From: Bin125 sp026705025
GTDB taxonomy: Bacteria; Chloroflexota; Dehalococcoidia; Bin125
Reading direction: 5' to 3'
Length of the DNA stretch: 64,000 bases
Assembly (NCBI GenBank): GCA_026705025.1
Contig: JAPPBN010000004.1
Location: 158,980-222,979, forward strand
Shown: piece after piece, positions 8,354 through 16,977 of the stretch
Layout: each line of letters opens with the position of its first letter
How positions within the stretch are numbered: the first letter of the stretch is position 1
The notes under the pieces: generated by a model
Seen by the model: the letters and a program-made list of their open reading frames with translations, nothing else
What the model was told of the DNA's origin: nothing
Databases searched by the model: none
Made by a program: the position numbers and the translations under genes

Positions 8354-11062
8354 CTAGCGGTTGGGCGCGCCGAAGTCGCTGCGTGGGGGTGGTGGCGGCG
8401 GTGGCGGGCCGTCGCCCTCGGGCTGCTGACCACGGCGAATGTTGACGCGAGAGAGGATGCCGCCACGGCGGCGCGGCGCGATGTTCGTGTCGGGCTGGCG
8501 TTCTTCCTGTTCGCCGCCATCATTGCGCGGCGACCGCTCGCCGCGCTGTCCCGAGGACTGTTGGTTCGATCCATCGCTCGATTGCTGGTTCTGGTCGCCG
8601 CCCTGCTGTTGCGCGGCGCCTCGGCGGCGGCGTCGGCGGCGGCGGCGGGGTTGGCCTTCCCGAGGCGGCGCCACGGCGGCTGAGCCCTCGTCGCCCGCTG
8701 CGGTGGAAACTGGCGTTGGAGCAACGGTTTCGGCGGCTTCTGGTTCGGAGGCGGCGACGGCCTCGGCGGGTTGTTCCGCGACGGCCGTCTCCACTGGCTC
8801 TGCCTCTGCCTCCACCTCGGCTGGTTCGGGCTCTCGAGCGACCCGCGGACGGCGCTGGCGAGGCTCTCTCGGCTCTCTCGGCTCACGCGGCTCTCGCTCC
8901 CGTCGCGGCGGGCGTTCGTCGCGGCCCCTGCGCTCACGCGGTTCGCGTGGTTCGCGCGGTTCGCGGGAACCAGAGTCGGTATCGCCATTGAGCAGGGCCT
9001 TGCGCGAGGCGTTGACCCGGCCGAGGTTGTCCACCTCAATCACGATGATTTGCATCTCGTCGCCGACGCTGACAACGTCCTCGACCTTGTCGACGCGGTA
9101 GTCGGCCAACTCGGAGATGTGGACCAGCGCGTCCTTGCCAGGGACCATCTCGACGAAGGCGCCGAAGGGCAGGATGCGGACCACCTTGCCGGTGTAGATC
9201 TGGCCGGGTTCGATGTCGCGGGTCATGGCCGAGATGCGCTCGAAGGCGGCCTCTCCCGAGGCCTGATCGACGGCAGTGATGAACACCGCGCCGTCGTCTT
9301 CGACCGAAATCTCGGCGCCCGTGTCGTCCTGCAACGCACGGATGTTGCGGCCGCCCGGACCGATCAACTGGCCAATCTTGTCCTGCGGCACATCGATCCG
9401 CAAGATGCGCGGGGCGTGCGGCGACATCTGCTCGCGCGGGGCCTCGATGCACTGGGTCATCACGTCCATGATTTCCAGTCGGGCGTCCCGGGCCTGATCG
9501 AGCGCGCGGGTCAGGATCTCGAGGTCAATGCCCTTGACCTTCATGTCCATCTGCAGCGCCGTGACGCCGTCGCGAGACCCGGCGACCTTGAAGTCCATGT
9601 CACCGAGGTGGTCTTCCATCCCGACGATGTCGGTCAGGATGGCGACGTCATCCTCTTCCTTGATCAGACCCATCGCGATGCCCGCGATTGGCGTCTTGAT
9701 CGGCACGCCGGCGTCCATCATCGAGAGGACAGAGGCGCAAACGGAGGCCATTGAGGTTGAACCGTTGGAGGCGAGCACCTCGGAGACGATCCGGATCGTG
9801 TATGGAAACTCCTCGAAGGGCGGCAGGATTGCGGCCATCGCACGCTCACCGAGCATGCCGTGGCCGATGCTGCGCCTCGACGGGTTGCCCACGCGGCCGG
9901 TCTCGCCGGTCGAGAAGGGCGGGAAGTTGTAATGGTGCATGAAGCGCTTCAAGTCCTCGGGCGTGAGGTCATCGAGGCGCTGGGCCATGCCCGACCCGGC
10001 CAGCGTGGTGAAGCTGAGCACCTGGGTCTCACCGCGCTGGAAGAGTCCCGAACCGTGCGTGCGTGGCACGAGGTCAACCTCGGCCGACAACGGTCGGAGG
10101 TCGGCGTGCCCGCGACCGTCGGCGCGGACGCCGTCGTCGAGGATGCTGCGCCGCACGATTCGCTTCTCCAGGGCGTCGAACGCCTCCTGGTGCGCGTCAG
10201 CGTCGGCGTCTTCATCGAGGCTGTCGAGCAGCGACGCCTTGACGGCGGCCCGTCGGGCATCGCGGTCGGCCTTGTCTTCCGCGTCGCGGAGGGCGGAGAC
10301 CAGATCTGCTTCGACGCGCTCCTCGACCGCGGCGAGCACGTCGGCGTCAACCGACTGCGCGGTGAACTCGCGCTTGGCCGGCGCGACCTCGGAGGCGAGC
10401 GCCTCCTGCATCTCACAGATCGTGGTGATCGCCTCCTGGCCGATTGCCAGGGCCTCGACGAGGAGCGATTCCGGTACTTCGCCGGCTTCCGCCTCGACCA
10501 TGGTGATTGCGTCTTTGGTGCCGGCGACGACGAGGTTGAGGTCGGAGGCCTCGAGTTCGGCAAACGTTGGTTGCAGCACCAGTTCGCCGTCGACATGGCC
10601 AATGCGCACCGAGGCGACCGGGCCGTCGAAGGGGATGTCGGAGACGCAGAGCGCCGCCGAGGCGGCGATCGTGCCCAGCGTGTCGGGCGGGTTCTCCATG
10701 TCGACCGAGAAGATCGTGAGGATCAGCTGGGTGTCGTCGTTGTAGCCCTTGGGGAAGAACGGGCGGATGGGCCGGTCGGTCAGCCGCGCCGAGAGCACGG
10801 CGGTCGTGGTCGGACGGCCTTCGCGGCGGAAGAACGATCCGGGGATCCGACCGGCGGCGTAGAGCCGCTCTTCGAACTCAACCGAGAGCGGGAAGAAGTC
10901 GATCCCGGGGCGCGGCTTGGAGGCCGTGGCGGTGCCGAGCATCATCGTGTCGCCGTAGCGAATCGTGACCGCGCCGCCGGCCTGATGCGCGAGCTTGCCG
11001 GTCTCGATCGTGAGGGTCCGTCCGGCGATTTCCTGCTGGACGGTGCGAGTGGTGATTTCCAT
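8354..11062 (-). CDS. pnp: Polynucleotide phosphorylase with long disordered tail
   Basis: A 902-residue phosphorolytic 3'-5' exoribonuclease, about 190 residues longer than usual. Two RNase PH domains are followed by a KH domain (KIGQLIGPGGRNIR, around residue 560) and an S1 domain (GKVVRILPFGAFVEM, around 620-690). After about residue 695 comes an unusual tail: REP-rich repeats, a Glu/Ala-rich segment, a run of ten Arg, a Gln/Ser/Gly-rich segment and a run of eight Pro. Such Arg-rich tails usually bind RNA or degradosome partners. It lies downstream of rpsO in the widespread rpsO-pnp arrangement. The ATG at 11062 precedes the canonical MEITTRTVQQEIAGR. Confidence 0.95.
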   Translation of the reverse strand: MEITTRTVQQEIAGRTLTIETGKLAHQAGGAVTIRYGDTMMLGTATASKPRPGIDFFPLSVEFEERLYAAGRIPGSFFRREGRPTTTAVLSARLTDRPIRPFFPKGYNDDTQLILTIFSVDMENPPDTLGTIAASAALCVSDIPFDGPVASVRIGHVDGELVLQPTFAELEASDLNLVVAGTKDAITMVEAEAGEVPESLLVEALAIGQEAITTICEMQEALASEVAPAKREFTAQSVDADVLAAVEERVEADLVSALRDAEDKADRDARRAAVKASLLDSLDEDADADAHQEAFDALEKRIVRRSILDDGVRADGRGHADLRPLSAEVDLVPRTHGSGLFQRGETQVLSFTTLAGSGMAQRLDDLTPEDLKRFMHHYNFPPFSTGETGRVGNPSRRSIGHGMLGERAMAAILPPFEEFPYTIRIVSEVLASNGSTSMASVCASVLSMMDAGVPIKTPIAGIAMGLIKEEDDVAILTDIVGMEDHLGDMDFKVAGSRDGVTALQMDMKVKGIDLEILTRALDQARDARLEIMDVMTQCIEAPREQMSPHAPRILRIDVPQDKIGQLIGPGGRNIRALQDDTGAEISVEDDGAVFITAVDQASGEAAFERISAMTRDIEPGQIYTGKVVRILPFGAFVEMVPGKDALVHISELADYRVDKVEDVVSVGDEMQIIVIEVDNLGRVNASRKALLNGDTDSGSREPREPREPRERRGRDERPPRREREPREPREPREPRQRRPRVAREPEPAEVEAEAEPVETAVAEQPAEAVAASEPEAAETVAPTPVSTAAGDEGSAAVAPPREGQPRRRRRRRRRGAAQQQGGDQNQQSSDGSNQQSSGQRGERSPRNDGGEQEERQPDTNIAPRRRGGILSRVNIRRGQQPEGDGPPPPPPPPRSDFGAPNR

Positions 11063-11233
11063 GGGGTGTAGCGTTCCTGTGCTTCCTTCTGCCTATCGAG
11101 TCTGCCGCCGTTTCCTCGACGACAGCCCTTCATTGATCTGCAACGGCCGGCCCGTTTCGGGCGCGCGTCGGGCGCGTCGCTGAACTTCGTCCGAGACGGT
11201 CCACAGCGCTGGCTCGGATCTGTTCGCCTCGCG

Positions 11234-11500
11234 TTAGCGGCGCAGACCCAGTTCGTTGATCAGCGCGGTGTATCGGTTGACATCCTCACGGTTGAGGTAG
11301 CGAAGCTGCCGCCGCCGCTGGCCAACGAGCTTGGTCAGCGCACGGCGAGTGTGATAGTCGTGCCGATGTTCGCGCAGGTGATCGGTCAACCGTGAGATTC
11401 GCTGGGTCAGCTGGGCGATCTGAACCTCTGGCGATCCGGTGTCGGAGTCGTGTTGACCGAACTGCGCCGCAATGGCGGCCTTCTCATCCTTACTCAGCAT
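11234..11500 (-). CDS. rpsO: Ribosomal protein S15
   Basis: An 88-residue small-subunit primary binding protein for 16S rRNA. The family signature is complete: FGQHDSDTGSPEVQIAQLT, RISRLTDHLREHRHDYHTR and RRQLRYLNREDVNRYTALI. The length is standard. It is followed on the same strand by pnp after about 170 bp, a spacer that in many bacteria carries processing and S15 autoregulatory structures. I did not identify a specific fold here. Confidence 0.97.
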   Translation of the reverse strand: MLSKDEKAAIAAQFGQHDSDTGSPEVQIAQLTQRISRLTDHLREHRHDYHTRRALTKLVGQRRRQLRYLNREDVNRYTALINELGLRR

Positions 11501-11711
11501 GTATGCACCTGTCCACGTGGGCCATCAGGCGAGTCTGCGCGAGGGGGCTGCCCTGTTCCCGGTGAGTACCAGGTTTCTTCGAGTCTGTCGGCGACTCTCC
11601 AAGCCGCCGGCTCCCCACCGCTTCGCTGCGTGGTCGTCTCGTTGCCTAGACGTTACCAGACTGTTCCGTGCTTCAGACGCCAGATCGGTCGCGTATGCGA
11701 CACTGGGCGTC

Positions 11712-12056
11712 ATGGCCGTGCTGATGACCCATCCGATCATGATCGTGCGGGCGCGTCTCGATCCGACGGTGCTGCAGGAGTTCGAGGACTGGCATCGCCA
11801 GACGCATTTGCCGCACGTGCTCGAGATCCCGGGCATCGTCTCGGCATTTCGGGTGCGCGGTTCCGACCCGATCGCTGGGGCCCATCTGATGGGCTACACG
11901 TTCGAGGACGAGTCCGTCGTCCAGGGCGCGCTCTCCTCCGAAGAGGCGCAGGTCGCCCGCCGGGACTGGGACCACTGGGCCGACCAGGTCTACGAGCTCT
12001 CGGTCGAGATCTACGCCCCCCTCGCGCCGTTGCCGATCTTCCAGCACCACAACTAA
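11712..12056 (+). CDS. Small dimeric alpha-beta barrel protein (EthD/NIPSNAP-like)
   Basis: A 114-residue protein, MTHPIMIVRARLDP then FEDWHRQTHLPHVLEIPG, typical of the ferredoxin-like dimeric alpha-beta barrel fold (EthD, Dabb, NIPSNAP groups). The DWHRQTHLPHVL segment is the usual helix and loop of these proteins. It ends in a Pro-rich APLAPLPIFQHHN. The ATG at 11712 is chosen from homology of the first strand; a second ATG lies at 11724. Transcribed divergently from rpsO, with no operon partner. Catalytic role, if any, unknown. Confidence 0.65.
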   Translation: MAVLMTHPIMIVRARLDPTVLQEFEDWHRQTHLPHVLEIPGIVSAFRVRGSDPIAGAHLMGYTFEDESVVQGALSSEEAQVARRDWDHWADQVYELSVEIYAPLAPLPIFQHHN

Positions 12057-12118
12057 GGTACGGCGCTTGTCCGTCGTTCAGTCTCCGGCCTGCGTCACTT
12101 GCGCCCCGCGCCCCCGAC

Positions 12119-12170
12119 ATTCCTGTATCCCAGTCCGTCATTCCCGCGCAAGCGGGAATCCATCCGGGAC
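12119..12170. repeat. Left inverted repeat of the GIY-YIG unit
   Basis: A 52-bp sequence that matches the reverse complement of 12567-12618 at 47 of 52 positions. It contains an internal palindrome, CATTCCCGC/GCGGGAAT. It is related to the pair at 461-547. Confidence 0.85.
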
Positions 12171-12217
12171 GCCGGGTAACAGCGGCATGAGAGTGACATC
12201 TCGCGAGGTCGCGCGAA

Positions 12218-12511
12218 ATGGCTGACCGGACACCCTCCGTGTACATCATCACGGACCAGCCAAAGGGCACCTTGTATATCGGCGTTACCTCCGACCTGCC
12301 CGGCCGCATCTGGACTCACAAACAACGGAGTATCCCTGGCTTCGCGAGCCGTTACGGACTCGACCAGCTCGTCTGGCACGAGTATCACGAAGACATGGAA
12401 TCGGCGATTCTCAGGGAAAAGCAGCTGAAGAAGTGGAATCGAGCATGGAAGCTCCGACTAGTGCATGAGGCGAATCCGACGTGGCGCGACCTGTACGAAG
12501 ACCTGGCATAA
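12218..12511 (+). CDS. GIY-YIG nuclease domain protein
   Basis: A 97-residue single-domain GIY-YIG endonuclease of the UPF0213/SLX1-like small class. The motif appears as VYIITDQPKGTLYIGVTSDL, the catalytic Arg in GRIWTHK, the conserved KQ/R region, and the metal-binding Glu in HEDMESAILREKQLKKWNR. It ends with WRDLYEDL, as in its relatives. It lies alone in a 500-bp unit bounded by 52-bp inverted repeats, suggesting that gene and repeats move or persist together. Cytoplasmic; its biological substrate is unknown. Confidence 0.85.
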   Translation: MADRTPSVYIITDQPKGTLYIGVTSDLPGRIWTHKQRSIPGFASRYGLDQLVWHEYHEDMESAILREKQLKKWNRAWKLRLVHEANPTWRDLYEDLA

Positions 12512-12566
12512 GTCTGGAGCGGGACGCCCACGGTGGGCATGGCCGGTCGAGGCGCTAGTGGACTTG

Positions 12567-12618
12567 GTCCTGAATGGATTCCCGCCTGCGCGGGAATGAC
12601 GGAGTGGGATACGGGAAT
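12567..12618. repeat. Right inverted repeat of the GIY-YIG unit
   Basis: Inverted partner of 12119-12170, with five mismatches in 52 positions. It includes the palindrome ATTCCCGC/GCGGGAAT. The outer edges (ATTCC-GTATCCCA) are also conserved, so the homology is longer than the hairpin itself. Confidence 0.85.
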
Positions 12619-12704
12619 CGTGGAGGGCGCGCGGTGATGGTGAGGGAGCGCGTTGGTCTGACGGAGGGGCGGAGGTGGCGGGGGAATGACGGATGAATCG
12701 CGCT

Positions 12705-13046
12705 CTACAAATCCAGCGCGACCTCGTCCTTGATCGCCGTCTTGCCCTCGGGCAGGGTGAAGAAGTTGCAGAAGCAGGTGCCCTCGAAATCGACCAAGCC
12801 GTTGAGGACCGGTTCGCAGACGCAGATCGTGTCGTCGTTGTTGGCCGGCTGGCAGGGGCAATAGAACTTGCCGAAGCGCATCCGCATGTTGACGAAGTCT
12901 TCGATCGTCTGGTCGGCGTTCATCAGGATGTAGCCGCGCTCCTCGCAGAACTTGTCGGCGAGCTCGGTCATTTCGGCGCGGTACTGGTCGCGCAGGGCCC
13001 GTTCTTCCTCTTCCGGCAGGTCAGTCAGGCGTTCGAACTCGGCCAT
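12705..13046 (-). CDS. Ferredoxin-thioredoxin reductase catalytic-chain-like protein
   Basis: A 113-residue protein with three CxC pairs: FYCPCQ, ICVCEP and CFCNFF. This is the arrangement of the ferredoxin:thioredoxin reductase beta chain, which binds a 4Fe-4S cluster beside a redox disulfide. The spacings here are 9 and 13 residues, and the middle pair is CVC rather than CPC. The plant-type enzyme has CPC-16-CPC-8-CHC, so this is a divergent subtype. The N-terminal half is helical, with CEERGYILMNADQTIEDF. AAAGGA lies upstream of the ATG at 13046. It ends close to pepA (38 bp) on the same strand. No alpha chain or thioredoxin gene is nearby. Confidence 0.8.
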   Translation of the reverse strand: MAEFERLTDLPEEEERALRDQYRAEMTELADKFCEERGYILMNADQTIEDFVNMRMRFGKFYCPCQPANNDDTICVCEPVLNGLVDFEGTCFCNFFTLPEGKTAIKDEVALDL

Positions 13047-13083
13047 GACGCGTCCTTTTCCCCATTGCTGAGCTCTCTCAAGT

Positions 13084-14580
13084 TTAGGCGGACGCCTCGG
13101 CGCGGGCGGCGGCGAAGCGCACGAGGGAGCGGACCGGCACGCCCGATGCGCCCTTGACCTGCGTGCCGCGGGTTTTCGACGCGTCGTCGGTGCCGGCCAT
13201 GTCGAGGTGCGCCCAGGGCGTGTCGCCGGCAAAGCGGGCCAGGAACTTCGCGGCCGTGATCGCACCGGCCAGGCGGCCTCCGGTGTTTTTGACATCGGCC
13301 ACCTGGCTGCGGATCTGATCGTCGTACTCGGGGAACATCGGCAGTTGCCAGAACTTCTCACCGGCGTGCTTGCCGGCTTCGATTACCTCGGCCGCGAGCT
13401 CGTCGTCGTTGGCCATCACGGCCGTCGCGACATCGCCCAACGCCACCGCAGCCGCACCAGTCAGCGTGGCGACATCGATCAGCGGGGAGAGTCCGAGGTG
13501 GTTGGCATAGGAGAGCGCGTCGGCCAAGACGAGGCGGCCTTCGGCGTCGGTGTTGATCACCTCGATCGTCGCGCCGTTCATTGCGGTGAGCAGGTCGCCG
13601 GGCTTGATTGCGTTGCCGCCGGGCATGTTCTCGGTGCAGGGCGCGAGCGCGGTGACGTTGATCGGCAGCTTGAGGTCGGCAATCGCGCCCATCGACGCGA
13701 CGACCGCCGCCGCGCCGGACATGTCCTGCTTCATCGCCTCCATGTTGGCGGCCGGCTTGATTGAGATGCCGCCGGTATCGAACGTGATGCCCTTGCCGCA
13801 GTAGCCGAGCCCGGGCTCATCGGCTCCGCCGCGGTGGCGCAAGATCAGGAACTTGGCCGGCTGGTGCGAGCCTTTGGCGACGCCAAGGAACGATCCCATG
13901 CCCAGTTCGGCGGCCGTCGCTTCGTCCATCACCTCGATCTCGACATCGTGATCGGCCGCCCAGGCCTCGGCCCGATTGGCCAATTCGGTCGGAGTCAGCA
14001 GATTGGAGGGTTCGTTGGCCAGATCGCGGGCAAAGTTGGCCGCGCCGGCCAGCGAGCGACCGTGCGGAATCCCCGCCTCGACGCCGGCGACATTCCGGGA
14101 ATGCAGCGATACGCGTTCGAGCACGTTCGGCACCTTCTTCGGCGACTGATGCCGGTCGAAGCGGTACAGCCCGAGGTCGAGACCTTCACAGATAGCGCCG
14201 GCGATCTCCTCGGTGGTGAAACCGCACTCTTCGCCGTCCACGGCGACGGCAAGCGCGCCGGATGAGAGCGAGCGAGCCTTGCGCGCCCCGTTGGCGGCGG
14301 CGTGACGGATCTCGTCGAGTCCCATCTCTTCGGCCGGGCCGAGTCCGGCGATCACGACGCGGGAGGTCTCGGTCTTGCCAAACGTATGCACGACGACGGT
14401 TTCGTTGACTGAGCCTGACAACTCGCCGGATTTGACGAGCGGCGCCAGGCCGCCGTCAAGCGCCTCATTGAGCTGGCGCAAGGCGCCGCCATCGAGGATG
14501 TCGTCGTCCCTGGTTGCGAAGATCAGCAGGTGGTCGGCGGCGGCGTCAAGCGCGGGCGTGCCGCTAGCGGTGATGTCCAT
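13084..14580 (-). CDS. pepA: Leucyl aminopeptidase (M17)
   Basis: A 498-residue cytosolic dinuclear-zinc aminopeptidase of family M17. The C-terminal catalytic domain shows GKGITFDTGGISIKPA, the metal-binding DMSGAAAVV and the hallmark NTDAEGRLVLADAL, followed by DVATLTGAAAVALG. The N-terminal macro-like domain covers about residues 1-160. ATG at 14580 is preferred over an upstream TTG at 14592 because GAGAG sits just before it. PepA proteins can also bind DNA in some bacteria, but nothing here addresses that. Confidence 0.95.
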   Translation of the reverse strand: MDITASGTPALDAAADHLLIFATRDDDILDGGALRQLNEALDGGLAPLVKSGELSGSVNETVVVHTFGKTETSRVVIAGLGPAEEMGLDEIRHAAANGARKARSLSSGALAVAVDGEECGFTTEEIAGAICEGLDLGLYRFDRHQSPKKVPNVLERVSLHSRNVAGVEAGIPHGRSLAGAANFARDLANEPSNLLTPTELANRAEAWAADHDVEIEVMDEATAAELGMGSFLGVAKGSHQPAKFLILRHRGGADEPGLGYCGKGITFDTGGISIKPAANMEAMKQDMSGAAAVVASMGAIADLKLPINVTALAPCTENMPGGNAIKPGDLLTAMNGATIEVINTDAEGRLVLADALSYANHLGLSPLIDVATLTGAAAVALGDVATAVMANDDELAAEVIEAGKHAGEKFWQLPMFPEYDDQIRSQVADVKNTGGRLAGAITAAKFLARFAGDTPWAHLDMAGTDDASKTRGTQVKGASGVPVRSLVRFAAARAEASA

Positions 14581-14695
14581 GGGGTCTCTCAACAGGTCTC
14601 TAGAGGAACTGGGCCTGAACGGAAGGGAACAATGCAGATCATCCTAGCGACCGCCCGGATGCATCAGGGTGTGTGGCGGGGAATAACGTGGCGAA

Positions 14696-15394
14696 ATGCG
14701 AGAATTCCTGCGCGAACTGGTGGCCGTCGCGGTGGCCGCGCTGGTCTACTACCTGGTTCGCGGCGCCGTCTCCGACCGTGCCGACGAGGCATTCCAGCGA
14801 GCACGCGACATCCTCGAACTGGAACAGCGTTTCCGGCTCGACTGGGAGACGCCGATCCACGAGTCGATCCTTGGCTCGAGCGCCCTGATCGATTTCGCCA
14901 ACGGCGCCTACTTCTGGGGACACATGCCGCTGCTGATCGTGCTGGCCATCTGGCTCTGGCGGTCGCACCGGATGATCTGGCGTACGTTCCGCAACGCGTT
15001 GCTGGTCTCGGCCGCCGTGGGGATGGTCTGCTACTTCCTCTTCCCGACTGCGCCGCCGCGCCTGATGCCCGAACTGGGCTACATCGACACGCTCGCTCTG
15101 CGGGCGGCGCCCGCCTACCAGGCCCAGGAGGTCGGCCTGTTTGTCAACCCCTACGCGGCATTGCCCTCGCTGCACGTCGGCTGGGCCCTGCTGGCCGGTC
15201 TGGCGGTCTGGCAGACCTCGAGACATCCGCTCATGCGCGCGTTCGCGGTCGCCATTCCGCTGTCGCAGAGCTGGGCCGTCGTGGCGACGGCCAACCATTG
15301 GACCCTGGACGCCTTCGCCGGCATTGCCGTCTGCGCGATCGCCTGGTTGATCGTCGCGCTCAGCCATAGGCTGAGCTTCAGAACGCCGATCTAG
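14696..15394 (+). CDS. PAP2-superfamily membrane phosphatase/inositolphosphotransferase
   Basis: A 232-residue integral membrane protein with about six hydrophobic segments. The PAP2 motifs are clear: PTAPPRLMPELGY, ALPSLHVGWALL with the first catalytic His, and ATANHWTLDAFAG with the second His and Asp. The ordering and sequence resemble the AUR1/inositol phosphorylceramide synthase-like branch of bacterial PAP2 proteins rather than BacA or PgpB. It likely acts on a lipid phosphate or transfers a head group. Its start is only about 115 bp from the divergent pepA start. Confidence 0.85.
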   Translation: MREFLRELVAVAVAALVYYLVRGAVSDRADEAFQRARDILELEQRFRLDWETPIHESILGSSALIDFANGAYFWGHMPLLIVLAIWLWRSHRMIWRTFRNALLVSAAVGMVCYFLFPTAPPRLMPELGYIDTLALRAAPAYQAQEVGLFVNPYAALPSLHVGWALLAGLAVWQTSRHPLMRAFAVAIPLSQSWAVVATANHWTLDAFAGIAVCAIAWLIVALSHRLSFRTPI

Positions 15395-15411
15395 TTCGAC
15401 AGAGGTTGACC

Positions 15412-15726
15412 ATGCAGATCGTGACGACGGAATCCGTACCGAACCAGGAGATTGCCGAAGTGTTGGGTCTGGTCAGCGCCAACAGCGTGCGCTCGCGCAA
15501 CGTTGGGCGGGACATTCTGGCCGGGATCAAGAGCCTGTTCGGCGGCGAGATTCACGCCTACACCAAGCTCATGAGCGACACGCGAGTGCAGGTCCTGGAG
15601 AAGCTGGAAGCTTCGGCCAGCGCCATGGGCGCCGACGCCATCGTGTGCACCCGGATGATGTCCTCCGATGTCGGACAGAACATGGCCGAGGTCTACATGT
15701 ACGGCACAGCGGTCAAGTTGAAGTAG
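15412..15726 (+). CDS. YbjQ/UPF0145 family protein
   Basis: A 104-residue protein of the YbjQ family (Domain of unknown function UPF0145). The conserved elements are VLGLVSANSVRSRNVGRDI, the GGEIHAYTKLM region and GADAIVCTRM. Family members are soluble, pentameric and of unknown function. The ATG at 15412 is preceded by AGAGG at 15401-15405. It is 17 bp downstream of the PAP2 gene and likely in one transcript. Confidence 0.85.
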   Translation: MQIVTTESVPNQEIAEVLGLVSANSVRSRNVGRDILAGIKSLFGGEIHAYTKLMSDTRVQVLEKLEASASAMGADAIVCTRMMSSDVGQNMAEVYMYGTAVKLK

Positions 15727-15732
15727 CGGTTC

Positions 15733-16977
15733 CTAGTCAGCTCGAACCGGCCAGTCGGGATGCGACTTCAGCCGTTCCAGGATGGCCACGCCGACGTCGT
15801 ACTTGTGCAGCAGCGGCAGGCGCTCGGGCTCTCCCGACGCATCGATCAGCACGACGCGATTGGTGTCGACCTGGAAGCCGGCGTCGGACTGGGTGACGTC
15901 GTTGGCGGCGATGAAGGCGAGGCCTTTCTTCTCGATCTTGGCCCTGGCGTTTTCGATCAGGTCGTCGGTCTCGGCGGCGAACCCGACCTTGAGCAGGTGC
16001 GGCGCGTCGATTGAAGCGATGACGTCGGGGTTTTCAACCATCTCCAGCGTCATACCTTCCTGATCCGCGTCCTGCTTCTTGAGCTTCGACTCGGCGGCTT
16101 CTGCCGGACGGTAATCGGCCACCGCGGCCGCCATGACCAGGGCATTCGCTCCGCGGGCTGCTTTCTGGATCTCTTCCTGCATCTCGATCGCCGTACCAAC
16201 GCTGCGCACGACGATGCCGTAGCGGCCGTCCGGCGGCGCCTGCGTCGTGATCAGGGTGACAGCCGCGCCCTGGTCGCGCGCCGCCTCGGCAACGGCGACG
16301 CCCATTTTGCCGCTGGAGTGATTGCCGACGAAGCGGACCGGATCGATCGGTTCCCGCGTGCCGCCGGCCGTGACGATGACGTGTCGTCCCCGCAGGTCGC
16401 CCACGGTTCGGCCGATGGCCGAGCGCACGGCGGCGGCCAACTCGATCGGTTCGATCAGACGCCCCAGGCCGCGCGCGCCCGAGGCGAGCCGCCCGATCGC
16501 CGGACCGGCGATGAACGTGCCGCGCGCCTTGAGCAGTTCGAGGTTGGCCTGCACCGAGGGCTGGGCGTACATCACCGAGTCCATCGCCGGCGCAACAACC
16601 AGCGGCGCACTGGTCGCCAGGGCTGTCAGCGTGACGGGGTTGTCGCCGATGCCCTGGGCCAGTTTGGCGATCGTCGTCGCCGATGCCGGGGCGACCAGCA
16701 TGGCGTCGGAGCGTCGGCCCATCGCCACGTGCTGCTCGGCCGGCGCCGAGGGATCCCACAGATCGGCCGCCACTTCGCCCTTGACCAACGAGCGGAACGT
16801 TAACGGGGGAATGAAGCGCGCCGCCGATGGAGTCAGCGCGACATCGACGATGGCGCCGGCATCCTCCAGCCGACGAGCCGCCTCGACGCTCTTGTATGCG
16901 GAGATGGAGCCGGTGACGCCCAGTGTGACCCGGCGGCCGCCGAGCGGCTGCGGCGCCGGAACATCGCCGCCGCTCAT
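15733..16977 (-). CDS. coaBC: Bifunctional phosphopantothenoylcysteine decarboxylase/synthase
   Basis: A 414-residue bifunctional coenzyme A enzyme. The N-terminal flavoprotein CoaC domain (about 1-190) begins VTLGVTGSISAYKSVE, with the active His in PAEQHVAMGRR and the PAMDSVMY loop. The C-terminal CoaB domain (about 200-410) has VIVTAGGTREPIDPVRFVGN, HSSGKMGVAVAEAA and the AAVADYRP motif. The Asn-Asp (FIAANDV) and the Lys of KLKK are present for phosphopantothenate activation. The gene overlaps the stop of coaX by four bases, giving a coupled two-gene CoA operon. Confidence 0.96.
   Translation of the reverse strand: MSGGDVPAPQPLGGRRVTLGVTGSISAYKSVEAARRLEDAGAIVDVALTPSAARFIPPLTFRSLVKGEVAADLWDPSAPAEQHVAMGRRSDAMLVAPASATTIAKLAQGIGDNPVTLTALATSAPLVVAPAMDSVMYAQPSVQANLELLKARGTFIAGPAIGRLASGARGLGRLIEPIELAAAVRSAIGRTVGDLRGRHVIVTAGGTREPIDPVRFVGNHSSGKMGVAVAEAARDQGAAVTLITTQAPPDGRYGIVVRSVGTAIEMQEEIQKAARGANALVMAAAVADYRPAEAAESKLKKQDADQEGMTLEMVENPDVIASIDAPHLLKVGFAAETDDLIENARAKIEKKGLAFIAANDVTQSDAGFQVDTNRVVLIDASGEPERLPLLHKYDVGVAILERLKSHPDWPVRAD

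Noticed and set aside
12385..12861. Frame encoding the VIPAQAGIH peptide
   Set aside because: This is the familiar translation of the CATTCCCGC palindromic repeat, not a protein.
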